NCBI GenBank assembly: GCA_964463485.1
Contig: CAYXDO010000047.1
Location: 4,969 to 68,968, forward strand
Direction of reading: 5' to 3'
Length of the DNA: 64,000 nt
From: CAYXDO01 sp964463485
Lineage (GTDB): Bacteria; Myxococcota; Kuafuiibacteriia; Kuafuiibacteriales; Kuafuiibacteriaceae
In this document: positions 32,590-41,841 of the stretch, one piece after another
Position numbering within the stretch: position 1 is the first letter of the stretch
Layout: every line of letters begins with the position of its first letter
Translations under genes and position numbers: made by a program
Notes under the pieces: model-generated
What the model was told of the DNA's origin: nothing
The model's database searches: none
The model's input: only the letters and a program-made list of their open reading frames with translations

Positions 32590-33868
32590 TCGCGGTCGGC
32601 TCGGCCCCCTCGCTGATCGAGTCGATGGGCTCGACGAAAAGGCACAGGCTCGAGTGCTTGCCGCCGTAAGAGCCGAGGGCCCGAAGATCGTTCGCAGAGC
32701 CCGGATCCAGCGCGTCGTCACGCGCGTCGGTGCCGTTGCCGCCGCGTTGACGCTCGCAGTTTGGATGGCCCAGCGGCCCAGCGACCTAGCGCCGCAACGT
32801 GAAGATCCGATCGCCGCGGCTCCGAACACTCCTCGATCGACTCCGAACGCGACGCCGAGCGCGCCCGGCCCGCAGCTCGCCGTCGCTCCGCGAGCCTGTG
32901 AGGCTTGGTCGCCGGCGTCGCAAGGATTCGTTCGCGAGGGCGGCGTCCAGGTCCTCGATCTCGGTCGTCGCGGTCGCGTGGTGGCGACGAAGGGCTCCCT
33001 CGTCGAGCTCGAGGTGCGCTCGAGCTGCGAGACCCTCGTCTCCGTGCGCTTCGGCTCGGTCTTCGTCCGCGCCGACGACCTCGGCAGCGGCGCCTTGGTG
33101 GTCGCGAGCAAAGAAGGCCAAGTCCGCGTGCTCGGCACCGTGTTCTCGGTCGAGAGCGGTCGCGGGCGCTGGGTGATCGAAGTCGCCGAAGGCAAGGTCG
33201 AGGTCGAACCGATCAGCACCGAGCCGACCACTGTGGCCGCCGGACAACGCTTCGAGCTCACCCCAAAGGGTTCGCAGAGATCGACGTTGTCGGCCAAGCG
33301 GCTCGCGGAGCTCGTCCATCACGCCGCCGCAGAGGCGCGCGTCGCGCATCTGGAGCCCGAGAAAGAAACACGAACAGCGCCGGAGGCCGCGGCGCGCGCG
33401 AAGCCCAAGCCCGACCCCGCGGTCGAGCCCGGTGGCCCGTCTGTCGCCCCTCTCAACGAGCCCCGCGAACCCAAGCGCGCCGTCGTTCCGCGTACGCCCC
33501 TCGAGCTCTTGCGCGAGGCCGAGACGCTGCGCAAAGACGGAGAGCTCGACGCGGCTCGACGGATCTACCGCGAGGTCGCTTCAGGCTCCGGTGAGACCGC
33601 GGAGGCCGCGCTGCTGCGGCTCGCCGGACTCGAGCTCGAGAAGGACGAGCCCGTAAGAGCCAAGGCGCTCGCGCTGGAGCTTCGGCGACGATTCCCTTCT
33701 GGAAGGCTCGCCGTCGAAGCCACTTGGATCGCCGTGCGCGCCGCGACCAAAGACGGCGCGATGCGTGACGCCAAGCAGCTCGCCGAAGAGCTCGTCGCAC
33801 GCTGGCCCTCCACGCCCTACGCAGACTCCGCCCGCGTCTGGTTGCGTGAGCACCCCGCGTCTCCATGA
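32573..33868 (+). CDS. FecR-domain transmembrane regulator with TPR tail
   Basis: A 431-aa membrane protein. A short cytoplasmic N-terminus (about 1-48) is followed by one membrane helix (RVGAVAAALTLAVWMA, about 51-66). A FecR-like beta domain lies at about 110-215, with GQVRVLGTVFSVESGRGRWV and VAEGKVEVEPI. After an Ala/Pro linker the last 110 residues are TPR-like repeats (ELLREAETLRKDGELDAARR; LALELRRRFPSGRLAVEATW). FecR proteins control ECF factors from the periplasm. The start ATG 32573 has GGAGG four bases upstream and overlaps the sigma gene. It is the likely anti-sigma/regulator of that factor. The signal it senses is unknown. Confidence 0.82.
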   Translation: MSAPNDRGRLGPLADRVDGLDEKAQARVLAAVRAEGPKIVRRARIQRVVTRVGAVAAALTLAVWMAQRPSDLAPQREDPIAAAPNTPRSTPNATPSAPGPQLAVAPRACEAWSPASQGFVREGGVQVLDLGRRGRVVATKGSLVELEVRSSCETLVSVRFGSVFVRADDLGSGALVVASKEGQVRVLGTVFSVESGRGRWVIEVAEGKVEVEPISTEPTTVAAGQRFELTPKGSQRSTLSAKRLAELVHHAAAEARVAHLEPEKETRTAPEAAARAKPKPDPAVEPGGPSVAPLNEPREPKRAVVPRTPLELLREAETLRKDGELDAARRIYREVASGSGETAEAALLRLAGLELEKDEPVRAKALALELRRRFPSGRLAVEATWIAVRAATKDGAMRDAKQLAEELVARWPSTPYADSARVWLREHPASP

Positions 33869-35817
33869 CGCGAATCAACACGAACGCCATTGCCCTGGCG
33901 CTCTTGACCTTCAGCGCATGTCGACCCGTAGACGTCCTCTTGCTCGCGCCATCGGTGGACGCAGGCACCGAGGGTGACGCGAGCCCGGTGGACGCTTCGA
34001 TCCCGCCGATCCCCGATCTGCTGGGCCTGCGCATCACGCCCGCTTCCTCCGCCGAAGAAACCGATCCGAGCGATCCGGCCATGCTCACGTTCGCCGCGAT
34101 CGGCACGTTCGCGACCGGAGAGCGGGACGTGACGACCTCGGTCACCTGGCGAGTGATCGAGCCGCGATTCGGCTCGGTCGAGCGCGGCGTGTTCACCTCC
34201 TCCGGCATCGGCGGACTGGTCCACGTCGAAGCCAGCTCTGGAGACGCCGTCGCTCGCGCTGATCTGCGTCTCACGCTCGTTGCGACTCGGTGGCTCGGCA
34301 ACGGATCCGATCCGCAGTCCCTCTTCGACGCAGCGCTCGACGGCGCTGACCAGCTCGCCATCGTCCATCCGAGCCACGAGACCGCGCTGCCTCCGAACGT
34401 CGCACCGTTGCCCATCGACCTAGAGTCCGTAGGTTTCGATCGCTTCGAGATCTCGATCGTGAGCGGCGTCGCGGACGTACGCGTACGATCGAGAGCCGCC
34501 CGATTCGAGCTCGACCGCAAGCTATGGACGGCGATCTTGGAGACGCACGAGGGCCTCTCGTTCACGCTCGGCGCGCGCGCTCTTCGAGCGTCGGCACCTA
34601 CGACCTCGGCGCGTGCGCCGAACGTGACGCTGTCCGTCGAAGAGCGCCCGATCGAAGGATCGATCTACTTCTTTTCGACCGAGACGAGCGGAATCCAGCT
34701 CACATCGTTGGGCTCCAAGGGTTCGACACGTCTGCTGCCCCAGACGGGTTGCGGCGGTTGCCACGTCGTTTCACGCGACGGTCGACGCCTCGCTTTGGCC
34801 AGCGGTGACGTCCGGCCGCAGATCGTGAGCCTCGCGACGCTCGAGGTCGTCTATCCAGAGTCGGGCGAAGCGGGGGAGTCCTTCGCCTTCGGAGCGTTCT
34901 CGCCGGACGGAACGCGGCTCCTCTACGGCAGCGGGGAGGCGCTGCGCTTGTTCGACGTCGATCGCAAAGAGACCATTCGTGAGATCGAATTCGAAGGCCA
35001 CCTTGGGCAGCCCGACTGGTCGCCCGACGGGCGTTTCGTCGTGTTCGCCTACGCACCCGAGGAGCGCGGTGAGCTCGCGCCGAAGAGCGCGTCGGGTACG
35101 AGCATCGCTCGAATGGCCGTGCTCGACGGAGATCGTTTCGGCTCGATCCAGATCCTGGCCGCTCCGGAAGCGAACGAGACCCTGTCGTATCCCGCCGTGT
35201 CTCCCGACGGACGCTTCGTCGCCTTCGTTCGATCCGAGGGATCGTCGAGAGATCGCGCGGCATCTCGAATCCAGCTCGTCTCGATCGACGGCGGCAGCCC
35301 CATCGCGCTCCCCAGGCTCGACCGGCGAGGCAAGGCCGGCGTGGTTACCGAGCCCGGAAACTCCCAACCTACCTGGGCTCCGTCAGAGCAAGCCGGGATC
35401 GACTGGCTCGTGTTCTCGACGACTCGGATCGTAGGCTCGAAACGTTACGAGCTCGACCAACTCTTCGCGAGCGCGATCCAACTCAGCCGGGTCACGACCG
35501 GCGAGGATCCGAGCGCCGCAGCGTTCTGGCTCCCGTTCCAGGCGACGACGTCCGGAAATCATCGCGCCGTCTTCGTCGGCACCGGTTGCGCACGCGCGAA
35601 GGAGCTCTGCGATGGGTTCGACGACGATTGCGACGGCGAGGTCGACGAAGGCTGCTGCACGCCGTCCGAAGAGCGCTGCAACGGAGTCGATGACGACTGC
35701 GACGGTGTCATCGACGAACGGTGCGGCTGCGCACCGGCCGAGAACTGCACCAACGGCGTGGACGACGACTGCAACGGAGACGACGACGGAGCAGACCCCG
35801 CATGCCGAGACGAGTGA
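33865..35817 (+). CDS. TolB-like beta-propeller lipoprotein with CxxCH and MopE-type motifs
   Basis: A 650-aa secreted lipoprotein (lipobox TFSAC, Cys19). A DAG-type linker leads to an Ig-like domain (about 50-135), then a region with a Cys-x-x-Cys-His site (C296-GG-CH300), which could bind a c-type heme, then WD40/TolB-like blades (FGAFSPDGTRLLYGSGE; QPDWSPDGRFVVFAYA; YPAVSPDGRFVAFVRSE). The tail from residue 582 has three C-x-G-x-D-D-D-C repeats (CDGFDDDCDGEVDEGC) as in MopE copper/calcium-binding proteins. It overlaps the FecR-like gene by ATGA, so it is the likely target or sensor of the ECF system. Function unknown. Confidence 0.82.
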   Translation: MTRINTNAIALALLTFSACRPVDVLLLAPSVDAGTEGDASPVDASIPPIPDLLGLRITPASSAEETDPSDPAMLTFAAIGTFATGERDVTTSVTWRVIEPRFGSVERGVFTSSGIGGLVHVEASSGDAVARADLRLTLVATRWLGNGSDPQSLFDAALDGADQLAIVHPSHETALPPNVAPLPIDLESVGFDRFEISIVSGVADVRVRSRAARFELDRKLWTAILETHEGLSFTLGARALRASAPTTSARAPNVTLSVEERPIEGSIYFFSTETSGIQLTSLGSKGSTRLLPQTGCGGCHVVSRDGRRLALASGDVRPQIVSLATLEVVYPESGEAGESFAFGAFSPDGTRLLYGSGEALRLFDVDRKETIREIEFEGHLGQPDWSPDGRFVVFAYAPEERGELAPKSASGTSIARMAVLDGDRFGSIQILAAPEANETLSYPAVSPDGRFVAFVRSEGSSRDRAASRIQLVSIDGGSPIALPRLDRRGKAGVVTEPGNSQPTWAPSEQAGIDWLVFSTTRIVGSKRYELDQLFASAIQLSRVTTGEDPSAAAFWLPFQATTSGNHRAVFVGTGCARAKELCDGFDDDCDGEVDEGCCTPSEERCNGVDDDCDGVIDERCGCAPAENCTNGVDDDCNGDDDGADPACRDE

Positions 35818-35833
35818 CCCAAGAATGGGTCAC
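35814..35833. terminator. 7-bp hairpin at the end of the ECF operon
   Basis: GTGACCC (35814-35820) and GGGTCAC (35827-35833) form a perfect stem with loop AAGAAT. It contains the stop codon of the TolB-like gene. It is followed by no T-run, so termination or attenuation before the next lipoprotein gene is only possible. Confidence 0.45.
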
Positions 35834-35906
35834 GCCGTCGACTTCGTTCCTGGCTCATCGGAGAAGCCGGACTCGAAATGGGCGGCGCGTGGAGTACGAT
35901 CGAGTG

Positions 35907-37016
35907 ATGAAGCAATTCCTCGCCCTCGTCGCGATCGCCTCTGGCTGTAGAAGCGAAGTCGAAGGCCCGCGAGACGCAGACCTCAGTCCGGATGCGGCCC
36001 AACACGTCGACGCCCGCACAGACGCGGGCATCGACACGGACCTCGGGACCTTCGACGCGGAGCTCGACGACGCGACCGGCGACGACTCCGACGCAGCCTC
36101 CCCTGACGCCGGTCAGGAAACGCTTGCAGCCCAATATCCCGGCGACGAAGGCCTCGGGAGCGACCCGGCGGTCGTTTGGTTCGAAGACTTCGAAGGTGGA
36201 ACGCTCGCCGCCATCGGCGCACGTTACGACCAGGTTCGAGACAACGGACGCATGACGCTCATCTCGGACACTCCAAGCGGAAGCGGTCATGCGATCTCGA
36301 TGCGCGCTGGCGGGTCCGAGCAGGCCGTGGACCTCTACAAACAACTCGCCGACTCGGACGAGTGGTTCGTGCGCTGGTACGCGCGTTACGAGCCTGGCGG
36401 ACAGTGGCACCACTCAGGCATGTGGTTTGGCGGTTACAACCCAGCTTCGCGATGGCCGAGTCCCAACGCCGGACGCCGTCCCGGCGGCACTGACCGCTTC
36501 TCGATCGCGGTAGAACCGGTCTTCGACGGCCCCATCGGAAAGCGATTCGATTTCTACAACTACTGGATGGGTATGCACTCCTGGATGCAGGAGCCGATCA
36601 ACGACGACGGTACGGCCTACTGGGGCAATGCGCTCGTGCACCGCAACGGTTTCACCGTGGACGAGGGGAACTGGGTCTGCATGGAGGCGCACGTTCGGCT
36701 GAACTCGGCGCCGAGCGGCGCCGGAGGGGCCATCCTCGAGGTGTGGAAGCGCGATGAGCTGGTCGAGCGGTTCGATGAGCACGGACCGATGGGCTATTGG
36801 ATCCGTGACAAATTCTGCCCCGAGGCCGCCGACGGTCGCGAGTGCCTCGACTATGCGGACACCGCCGACACGATACTCGACCTACGGCTTCGGTCCGCCC
36901 CAGAGCTGAGATTGAATGCCTTCTGGCCCCAAAACTACGTGACAGAAGCGAGCCAGTGGACGCTCGATTTCGATCAGCTAGTCGTGGCGACGCGACGCGT
37001 AGGCTGCGCTCGCTGA
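35907..37016 (+). CDS. Secreted lipoprotein, lectin-like or lyase-like fold
   Basis: A 369-aa lipoprotein with lipobox AIASGC and a long Asp/Ala-rich linker (residues 20-75). The rest is a beta-rich domain with VVWFEDFEGGTLAAIGARYD, DEWFVRWYARYEPGGQWHHS, GGTDRFSIAVEPVFD and WTLDFDQLVVAT, resembling concanavalin-like polysaccharide lyase or binding domains. No catalytic residues can be assigned. The start ATG 35907 is 90 bases past the TolB-like gene; a hairpin lies between. It may bind or cut a polysaccharide at the cell surface, but this is a guess from fold. It has few cysteines compared with the other lipoproteins here. Confidence 0.7.
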   Translation: MKQFLALVAIASGCRSEVEGPRDADLSPDAAQHVDARTDAGIDTDLGTFDAELDDATGDDSDAASPDAGQETLAAQYPGDEGLGSDPAVVWFEDFEGGTLAAIGARYDQVRDNGRMTLISDTPSGSGHAISMRAGGSEQAVDLYKQLADSDEWFVRWYARYEPGGQWHHSGMWFGGYNPASRWPSPNAGRRPGGTDRFSIAVEPVFDGPIGKRFDFYNYWMGMHSWMQEPINDDGTAYWGNALVHRNGFTVDEGNWVCMEAHVRLNSAPSGAGGAILEVWKRDELVERFDEHGPMGYWIRDKFCPEAADGRECLDYADTADTILDLRLRSAPELRLNAFWPQNYVTEASQWTLDFDQLVVATRRVGCAR

Positions 37017-37062
37017 GCAGGACAGCTCGGCTGCGCGGTCCTCGTATGATATCAGACTAGAC

Positions 37063-37464
37063 ATGGCTGACGGCACCACTCCGTCCAAGCGCCTCGTGCG
37101 CGTTCCGGGCGCCGCCCGGACTCTCCGCGTAACGCTGTCGGAGGAGCAACTTTCGGGCGAGTCTGAGCCTGACACTTCCGGCAACCGCAATGCTGCCCAG
37201 GCCGCCCTCCAGACGGCGTGCGCGGCGGTCGAGAGGCTCGTTCCGGCGCTCGCCGGAATCGAGCGAGCTCAGCTCTGGCAGGCTCTCCACGCGGTTCGCG
37301 AAGGCCTCGACGTCATCCTGCGGTCCCTGGGGCTGTCGGACGAGGAGCGCCAAGATGCGGGCGACGAGCTGGTTCGCATCGCGAGCATCGCACAAGGTCA
37401 CAAAACCGAGACTCGACCCGGTCGACGCCTCCCGTGGTGGCAAGCCATTCACAAGAAGTGGTGA
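37063..37464 (+). CDS. Small protein of unknown function
   Basis: A 133-aa protein with no recognised family. It begins with a Lys/Arg-rich tail (TPSKRLVRVPGAARTL) and has a helical core (LQTACAAVERLVPALAGIER; AQLWQALHAVREGLDVILRS) and ends with GRRLPWWQAIHKKW. No signal peptide or membrane helix is seen. It may be cytoplasmic. The ATG at 37063 is the only sensible start. It stands alone on the plus strand, convergent to the YggT gene 27 bases away. Codon use looks normal for the window, so it is likely real. Confidence 0.5.
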   Translation: MADGTTPSKRLVRVPGAARTLRVTLSEEQLSGESEPDTSGNRNAAQAALQTACAAVERLVPALAGIERAQLWQALHAVREGLDVILRSLGLSDEERQDAGDELVRIASIAQGHKTETRPGRRLPWWQAIHKKW

Positions 37465-37491
37465 ATACGCTCGCAGAGCTGGTTCAGTCAT

Positions 37492-37797
37492 TCAGCCGAA
37501 AATCAGCATCAGAAGTCGAATCGAGATCTCCCTCGCGAGCTTCACGAATCCAAATGCGAAGATGGGGCTGAAATCGAGCCGCAGGTCGCGCGCGTCGACC
37601 CTGAACATACTCAGAATGCGCTCATAGAAGGCGCGCGCGGGCAGAAATACGGGGTCCGTGAGTTGGTACACGGCGCGCACGAAGGAGCTGTAAGGATTCA
37701 CGGCGCCAAACGCCCGGAGCCACGAGAGCAGCACGCGCAGGAGCATGGCGAGCTCGTACAGATCGAACGACTGCGCGACGAGGCCGACGATCGTCAT
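37492..37797 (-). CDS. YggT-family membrane protein
   Basis: A 101-aa inner-membrane protein with two hydrophobic helices (about 1-22 and 75-100). The segment LRVLLSWLRAFGAVNPYSSF, followed by VRAVYQLTDPVFLPARAF, is the YggT pattern, in which the usual Pro-Asn and Pro-Leu-x-Arg elements are replaced by NPYSS and PVFLPAR. YggT proteins are linked to osmotic stress, division and membrane organisation. The ATG at 37797 is preferred to a TTG at 37809. It stands after the polytopic membrane protein gene on the same strand. Confidence 0.8.
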   Translation of the reverse strand: MTIVGLVAQSFDLYELAMLLRVLLSWLRAFGAVNPYSSFVRAVYQLTDPVFLPARAFYERILSMFRVDARDLRLDFSPIFAFGFVKLAREISIRLLMLIFG

Positions 37798-37896
37798 ACG
37801 CGACGGCAATCATCATCGCACGTCTCGAGCGACGCAAGCTTGTGGCCCTTACGGACGCCACGGACCCCTGCTGATCGGATCCCTGCCACCGCGCGC

Positions 37897-39408
37897 CTAG
37901 GGCTCCTCGAGCTTCTCATAGTAACGCCAGTTCCCCGCCGCCTTCAAAAGCCGCACCTTCTTACCCACCAACCCTTCGAACGGAGCTTCCGGTCGGTTCG
38001 GCGAGGTCCTCACCAAGAACCCATCGAAAAATCGGCCGTGAACCCCGAACCTGAATCCGGACCCATAGCCCCACGGCGAAGTCGCCGGATCGACCTTCTT
38101 TCGAAACGGCGCGTGCGACCCTTCTCCAAACGCATTCTCCGAAGGATACCCACCCGAAATCAGCAAATAATAACTCGAAACGTACCCATGAGGCTCGCCG
38201 GGATACTCATTGACCTCGCGCGGCGTGAAGTGGAGCGCCGCTAGCCTTTGCTTCGGCGGAATCGCGTCCAACACCTCCCGAAATCCCAACATCTCGGTGT
38301 GAACGAATCGCACGAGGTCGACCGTCGCGAGCGAGATGGCAACGACGGCGACGACGACACCGAGCCCCATCAGCGAGCGAATCGCGATCGCGAGCGATCG
38401 TCGCTCCGAGAAGGCCGCGCCGGCCACGGGCACGAACGCGAGGAACGCCATCACGGGCAGCCGCAAGCCGGCGCCCCACCAGTTCACCGGCGGACCAATG
38501 TTCGTGGGCAAGAGTACGAAGGTCGCGAGCGAGACCGCTCCGACCATCGTCAGCCGCCGTGAGCGACTTGCGCCCAACGCCAACAGCCCGACGACGGCCC
38601 ACAGCCACAAGGCCTGGAGCACGTCGTCGACTCTCGAATAGCGATAGGACGCGAACAGCCACTCGAACAAATCGATCGCTCGACGCGAGCGATCCTCTGT
38701 CTCCGCAGCAGCGACGAGCGCGGCGAGCGCGGCGTTCATGTCGGTCGATACGCCAGGCACTCGCATCGTCGGCAGGACGACGATCGCGGACACGACAATG
38801 GCAACCAAACCGACGAAGCAGGCCGCGACCCTCCGTCGGAAGAGCTCCGTGAGGAGCCACAAAGACGCGAGCCCGCACGTCGCGAGGAAGACGAACCCGT
38901 GAAGCAACCCCGTCAACACGAGCAACCCGGCCATCGCGATCGCGTGACGCGCAGCGATCCTCGTCTCGGTCGTCTTCGAGAGCTCCACGAGCTCCGCCAA
39001 GGTCAGGACGAACGGAACCAGCGCGGCCGCGTTCGGCGCGAAGCCGCAGTAGACGTGGCGTCCGAGCGCGAGCGGAAGGCACAACAGCGCCGCCCGCTCG
39101 TCGACCCCCGCGACACGACAGAGCCGCGCGGTCGCGGGCCCCAGGCCCCCGAGCGCGACCGCCAGCGTCCCGTTCGCCGCCCACAACGGCGGCAACACCA
39201 CCGCGAGCAGGGCCGCGACCTGCCCGAACAACGCGTTCAGGCTGTGCGCCGGCTCGATCCACTGCGCCAGCGGTGAGCCCGGACGCAGATGGACATACGC
39301 CCCGATGATCCCGAGGTGCAGGCCCCAGTCCTGAAACGGCAAGTAAGGAGCAACGAGCGGAACGATCCCCGGCGAGACCAACAGCGCGTAGAGCGCGAGC
39401 CGCTTCAT
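37897..39408 (-). CDS. Polytopic membrane protein, unknown
   Basis: A 503-aa inner-membrane protein with about ten to twelve hydrophobic helices. The N-terminus LALYALLVSPGIVPLVAPYL and DWGLHLGIIGAYVHLR, with acidic/aromatic loops, recalls GT-C glycosyltransferases or related mannosyltransferase-like membrane proteins, but no firm motif is present. The last 120 residues are soluble and lie after a helix ending in VVAISLATVDLVRFV. Its start ATG 39408 overlaps the stop of the acyl-CoA synthetase gene by one base (TGATG), so it is co-translated with it. A role in lipid or glycan transfer is conceivable. Confidence 0.7.
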   Translation of the reverse strand: MKRLALYALLVSPGIVPLVAPYLPFQDWGLHLGIIGAYVHLRPGSPLAQWIEPAHSLNALFGQVAALLAVVLPPLWAANGTLAVALGGLGPATARLCRVAGVDERAALLCLPLALGRHVYCGFAPNAAALVPFVLTLAELVELSKTTETRIAARHAIAMAGLLVLTGLLHGFVFLATCGLASLWLLTELFRRRVAACFVGLVAIVVSAIVVLPTMRVPGVSTDMNAALAALVAAAETEDRSRRAIDLFEWLFASYRYSRVDDVLQALWLWAVVGLLALGASRSRRLTMVGAVSLATFVLLPTNIGPPVNWWGAGLRLPVMAFLAFVPVAGAAFSERRSLAIAIRSLMGLGVVVAVVAISLATVDLVRFVHTEMLGFREVLDAIPPKQRLAALHFTPREVNEYPGEPHGYVSSYYLLISGGYPSENAFGEGSHAPFRKKVDPATSPWGYGSGFRFGVHGRFFDGFLVRTSPNRPEAPFEGLVGKKVRLLKAAGNWRYYEKLEEP

Positions 39409-41279
39409 CAGGTCTGGTAGAGGCGCTCGATCCGATCGCCGTAGCGTTCATAGACGACGCGACGCTTCACCTTCATCGTCGGCGTCAGCTCCCCGGATTC
39501 GATCGTCATCTCCGCGGGCAGCACGTCCCACTTCTTGATTTGCTCGTACCGCGGGAGCGCCTCGTTCACCTTCGCCACGTGCGCGTCGAGGCGCGCACGG
39601 ACTCGCGGAGACGCCGCGAGCTCTTCGGGCCCGGTCCCTTCCGGAAGCCCCGCGTCCCGCGCGACACCCTTGGAGGCCTCGGCGTCGAGCACGAGCAACG
39701 CGGTCAAATAGGGGCGTCGATCTCCAATCACGACCGCCTGAGCGACCAACATGTCGCGCTTCAGCGCGCCCTCGATCGGCTGCGGCGCGCAGTTCTTTCC
39801 ACCGGCCGTGATGATCAAGTCCTTCTTGCGATCGGTGATCTGAAGAAAGCCTTCACGTGAGATCCGACCTATGTCTCCGGTCTTGAACCAGCCGTCTTCG
39901 GTGAACGCGTCCTTCGTGGCCTCCTCATTGCGATAGTAGCCCGAGAAGACGCCCGGCCCTTTGATGAGGATCTCGCCGTCGTTTGCGATCTTCACGTACG
40001 TGCCGGGAATGGGCCGGCCGACCATGCCGATCCGTCGGCTCGAAAGTGTGCTCAGCGTGGCCGGAGCGCTCGTCTCCGTGAGGCCGTAGCCTTCGAGGAT
40101 GGGGATGCCGAGATCCTCGAAGAACTCGTGAACGTCGCGCGGAAGCGGAGCAGATCCCGATCCGAGAAACTTCACGCGACCGCCCATCCCGTCACGAATA
40201 CGGTCACCGACGAGGCGATTGGCGATCCCTCGACCGAGGCGTGCGCGGAGCCCAGGCTCCTTGCCTTCTCGCAAGGCCTGACCCGCGACGCTCATGGCCG
40301 CCAGCGACTTGTCGAAGACGGACACCCTCCAATTCGGGCCCGCCCTCCCTTGCGTCATCACACGCGCGTGGATCTTCTCGAGCACACGCGGCACCACCGC
40401 AAAACACGTGGGGTGCACCTCCCGAATGTTGTCGGGGACCTTCTCGATCGACTCCGCGTAGTACGCCTCGACATCGGCGATCAGCGCCAAGTAGCTCACG
40501 TATCGCTGCAGGGAGTGGGCGAGCGGCAAGAACACGAGCGATCGCTCACCGCTATAGGGCACGAGCATCGAGGTGGCGTGCACCACGTAGTGGAAGTTGG
40601 CGTGTGTGATCATCGCGCCCTTGGGCTCACCGGTGGTGCCCGAGGTGTACACGTAGGTGACGACGTCGGTGCTCTTGTTCTCTGCGACGCGGCGCTCGAA
40701 CTCTTCGGGGTGCTCCAGGCGATGCTTGGCGCCCATGCGCCGCAAGGCTGACAACGCAATCGTGCGCTCCGGCGCCGGAGCTACGCTCGGACGACGACCC
40801 GTCTCCGCGCTCGGCTCGTGCTCCTCGAGGTCGAACAGAATCACGCGCACGTCCCTGTCGCCCAACGCCTCGAGAACTTTCACACGCTGCGCTCGGTCCT
40901 CGACGAAGATCACGTGTACGTCGGCGTGTTCGATCAAGTAACGGGTCTGCGACTGCGTCAGCGTCGGATAAATGCCGATGGTGACGCCGCCGATGCACGT
41001 GATGGCCTGGTCCGCGAGACCCCACTCGCGGCGTGTGCTGCTCAGGATTCCGATGCGATCCCCACGTCGCGCGCCGAGCTCCACGAGCCCCAACGCGATC
41101 TCTTCGACCGCCAGGCGCGCCTCCGCCCACGTGAATCCGACCCAGCGCCCATCAATCTTGGAGTAGCCCGCGATGCGATCGGCCGAGACGCGACACCGCT
41201 GGAGGAAGAGGTTCGAGAGCGGCTCGGGAGATGGGATCCGTGCTTCCGCGTCGGACGAGATCGCCACCGGAGTCTCCAT
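39408..41279 (-). CDS. Long-chain acyl-CoA synthetase (AMP-binding enzyme)
   Basis: A 623-aa adenylate-forming enzyme that activates fatty acids to acyl-CoA. The AMP-binding YVYTSGTTGEPKGAMITHAN, the YGLTETSA motif, GWFKTGDIGRI with the conserved Asp, and TDRKKDLIITAGGKN are complete. The bacterial/eukaryotic long-chain (FadD15/ACSL) type is suggested by length and by TPTMKVKRRVV with the C-terminal catalytic Lys. The ATG at 41279 is chosen over an upstream GTG that overlaps the divergent gene. It is divergent from the hotdog/MBL pair, suggesting linked lipid metabolism, and it overlaps the membrane-protein gene downstream. Confidence 0.9.
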   Translation of the reverse strand: METPVAISSDAEARIPSPEPLSNLFLQRCRVSADRIAGYSKIDGRWVGFTWAEARLAVEEIALGLVELGARRGDRIGILSSTRREWGLADQAITCIGGVTIGIYPTLTQSQTRYLIEHADVHVIFVEDRAQRVKVLEALGDRDVRVILFDLEEHEPSAETGRRPSVAPAPERTIALSALRRMGAKHRLEHPEEFERRVAENKSTDVVTYVYTSGTTGEPKGAMITHANFHYVVHATSMLVPYSGERSLVFLPLAHSLQRYVSYLALIADVEAYYAESIEKVPDNIREVHPTCFAVVPRVLEKIHARVMTQGRAGPNWRVSVFDKSLAAMSVAGQALREGKEPGLRARLGRGIANRLVGDRIRDGMGGRVKFLGSGSAPLPRDVHEFFEDLGIPILEGYGLTETSAPATLSTLSSRRIGMVGRPIPGTYVKIANDGEILIKGPGVFSGYYRNEEATKDAFTEDGWFKTGDIGRISREGFLQITDRKKDLIITAGGKNCAPQPIEGALKRDMLVAQAVVIGDRRPYLTALLVLDAEASKGVARDAGLPEGTGPEELAASPRVRARLDAHVAKVNEALPRYEQIKKWDVLPAEMTIESGELTPTMKVKRRVVYERYGDRIERLYQT

Positions 41280-41328
41280 CGGCGCACCATACAACACGAA
41301 GCCGCCGCGTTGACCAGGGAGTGCCCGC

Positions 41329-41841
41329 GTGGGACGCGACGGCATGCCCCTCGAACCGGCGTTCCTAGACGATGCGCTCTACGACCCGTCGGGGTTGCTG
41401 ATCGACGAGCTGCTCGAGGTCGACCGAGTCAAGAGCCTCGTCCGCGTGCGCATGCCGACGCACGCGCAGCTCCCCATCACGGTGAGTCAGCGAGCCGACG
41501 AGAAGAAGCACCCGCGCCATGTGTCCGGCGGGCTCATGGTGCACATGACGGGCGTGGCCGCGTTCGCTCACTTCTTCTACGTGCTCGAGCTCCGACACGC
41601 AGACGGCTGGACCGGCTACGGCGTGAAGATCCACGAGGCGAAGTTTCTGAAGCTCGCGCCGGTGGGGCCGCCCGTGGAGCTCGTGTGCCAGATGGTGAAG
41701 AGCAAACGGCTCGGCGGAAAGATCCTCGCCCGTTACAAATTCGAGTTCTATCAGGAGGGAGGGAAGATCTACGAAGGAGATCAGTCCGCGCTCTGGATCG
41801 ACACGAAGATCGCGGCCGGAGACGGCGGCACGGAGCTTTGA
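41329..41841 (+). CDS. Hotdog-fold domain protein
   Basis: A protein of about 170 aa with the general shape of a FabZ/FabA-like or thioesterase hotdog fold. LLEVDRVKSLVRVRMPTHAQ forms the first strand, HVSGGLMVHMTGVAAFAHFF the central helix, and EAKFLKLAPVGPPVELVCQM, RYKFEFYQEGGKIYEGDQSA the later strands. The active-site residues of FabZ (His/Glu) are not clear, so it could be a thioesterase or a non-enzymatic lipid-binding protein. The GTG at 41329 has a GGGAG motif in front; ATG 41344 is the alternative. Its stop overlaps the next gene as TGATG. Confidence 0.68.
   Translation: MGRDGMPLEPAFLDDALYDPSGLLIDELLEVDRVKSLVRVRMPTHAQLPITVSQRADEKKHPRHVSGGLMVHMTGVAAFAHFFYVLELRHADGWTGYGVKIHEAKFLKLAPVGPPVELVCQMVKSKRLGGKILARYKFEFYQEGGKIYEGDQSALWIDTKIAAGDGGTEL

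Noticed and set aside
38207..39451. Minus-strand open frame of 414 codons in another frame of the membrane protein gene
   Set aside because: Arg-rich low-quality translation; the overlapping frame gives clear membrane helices.
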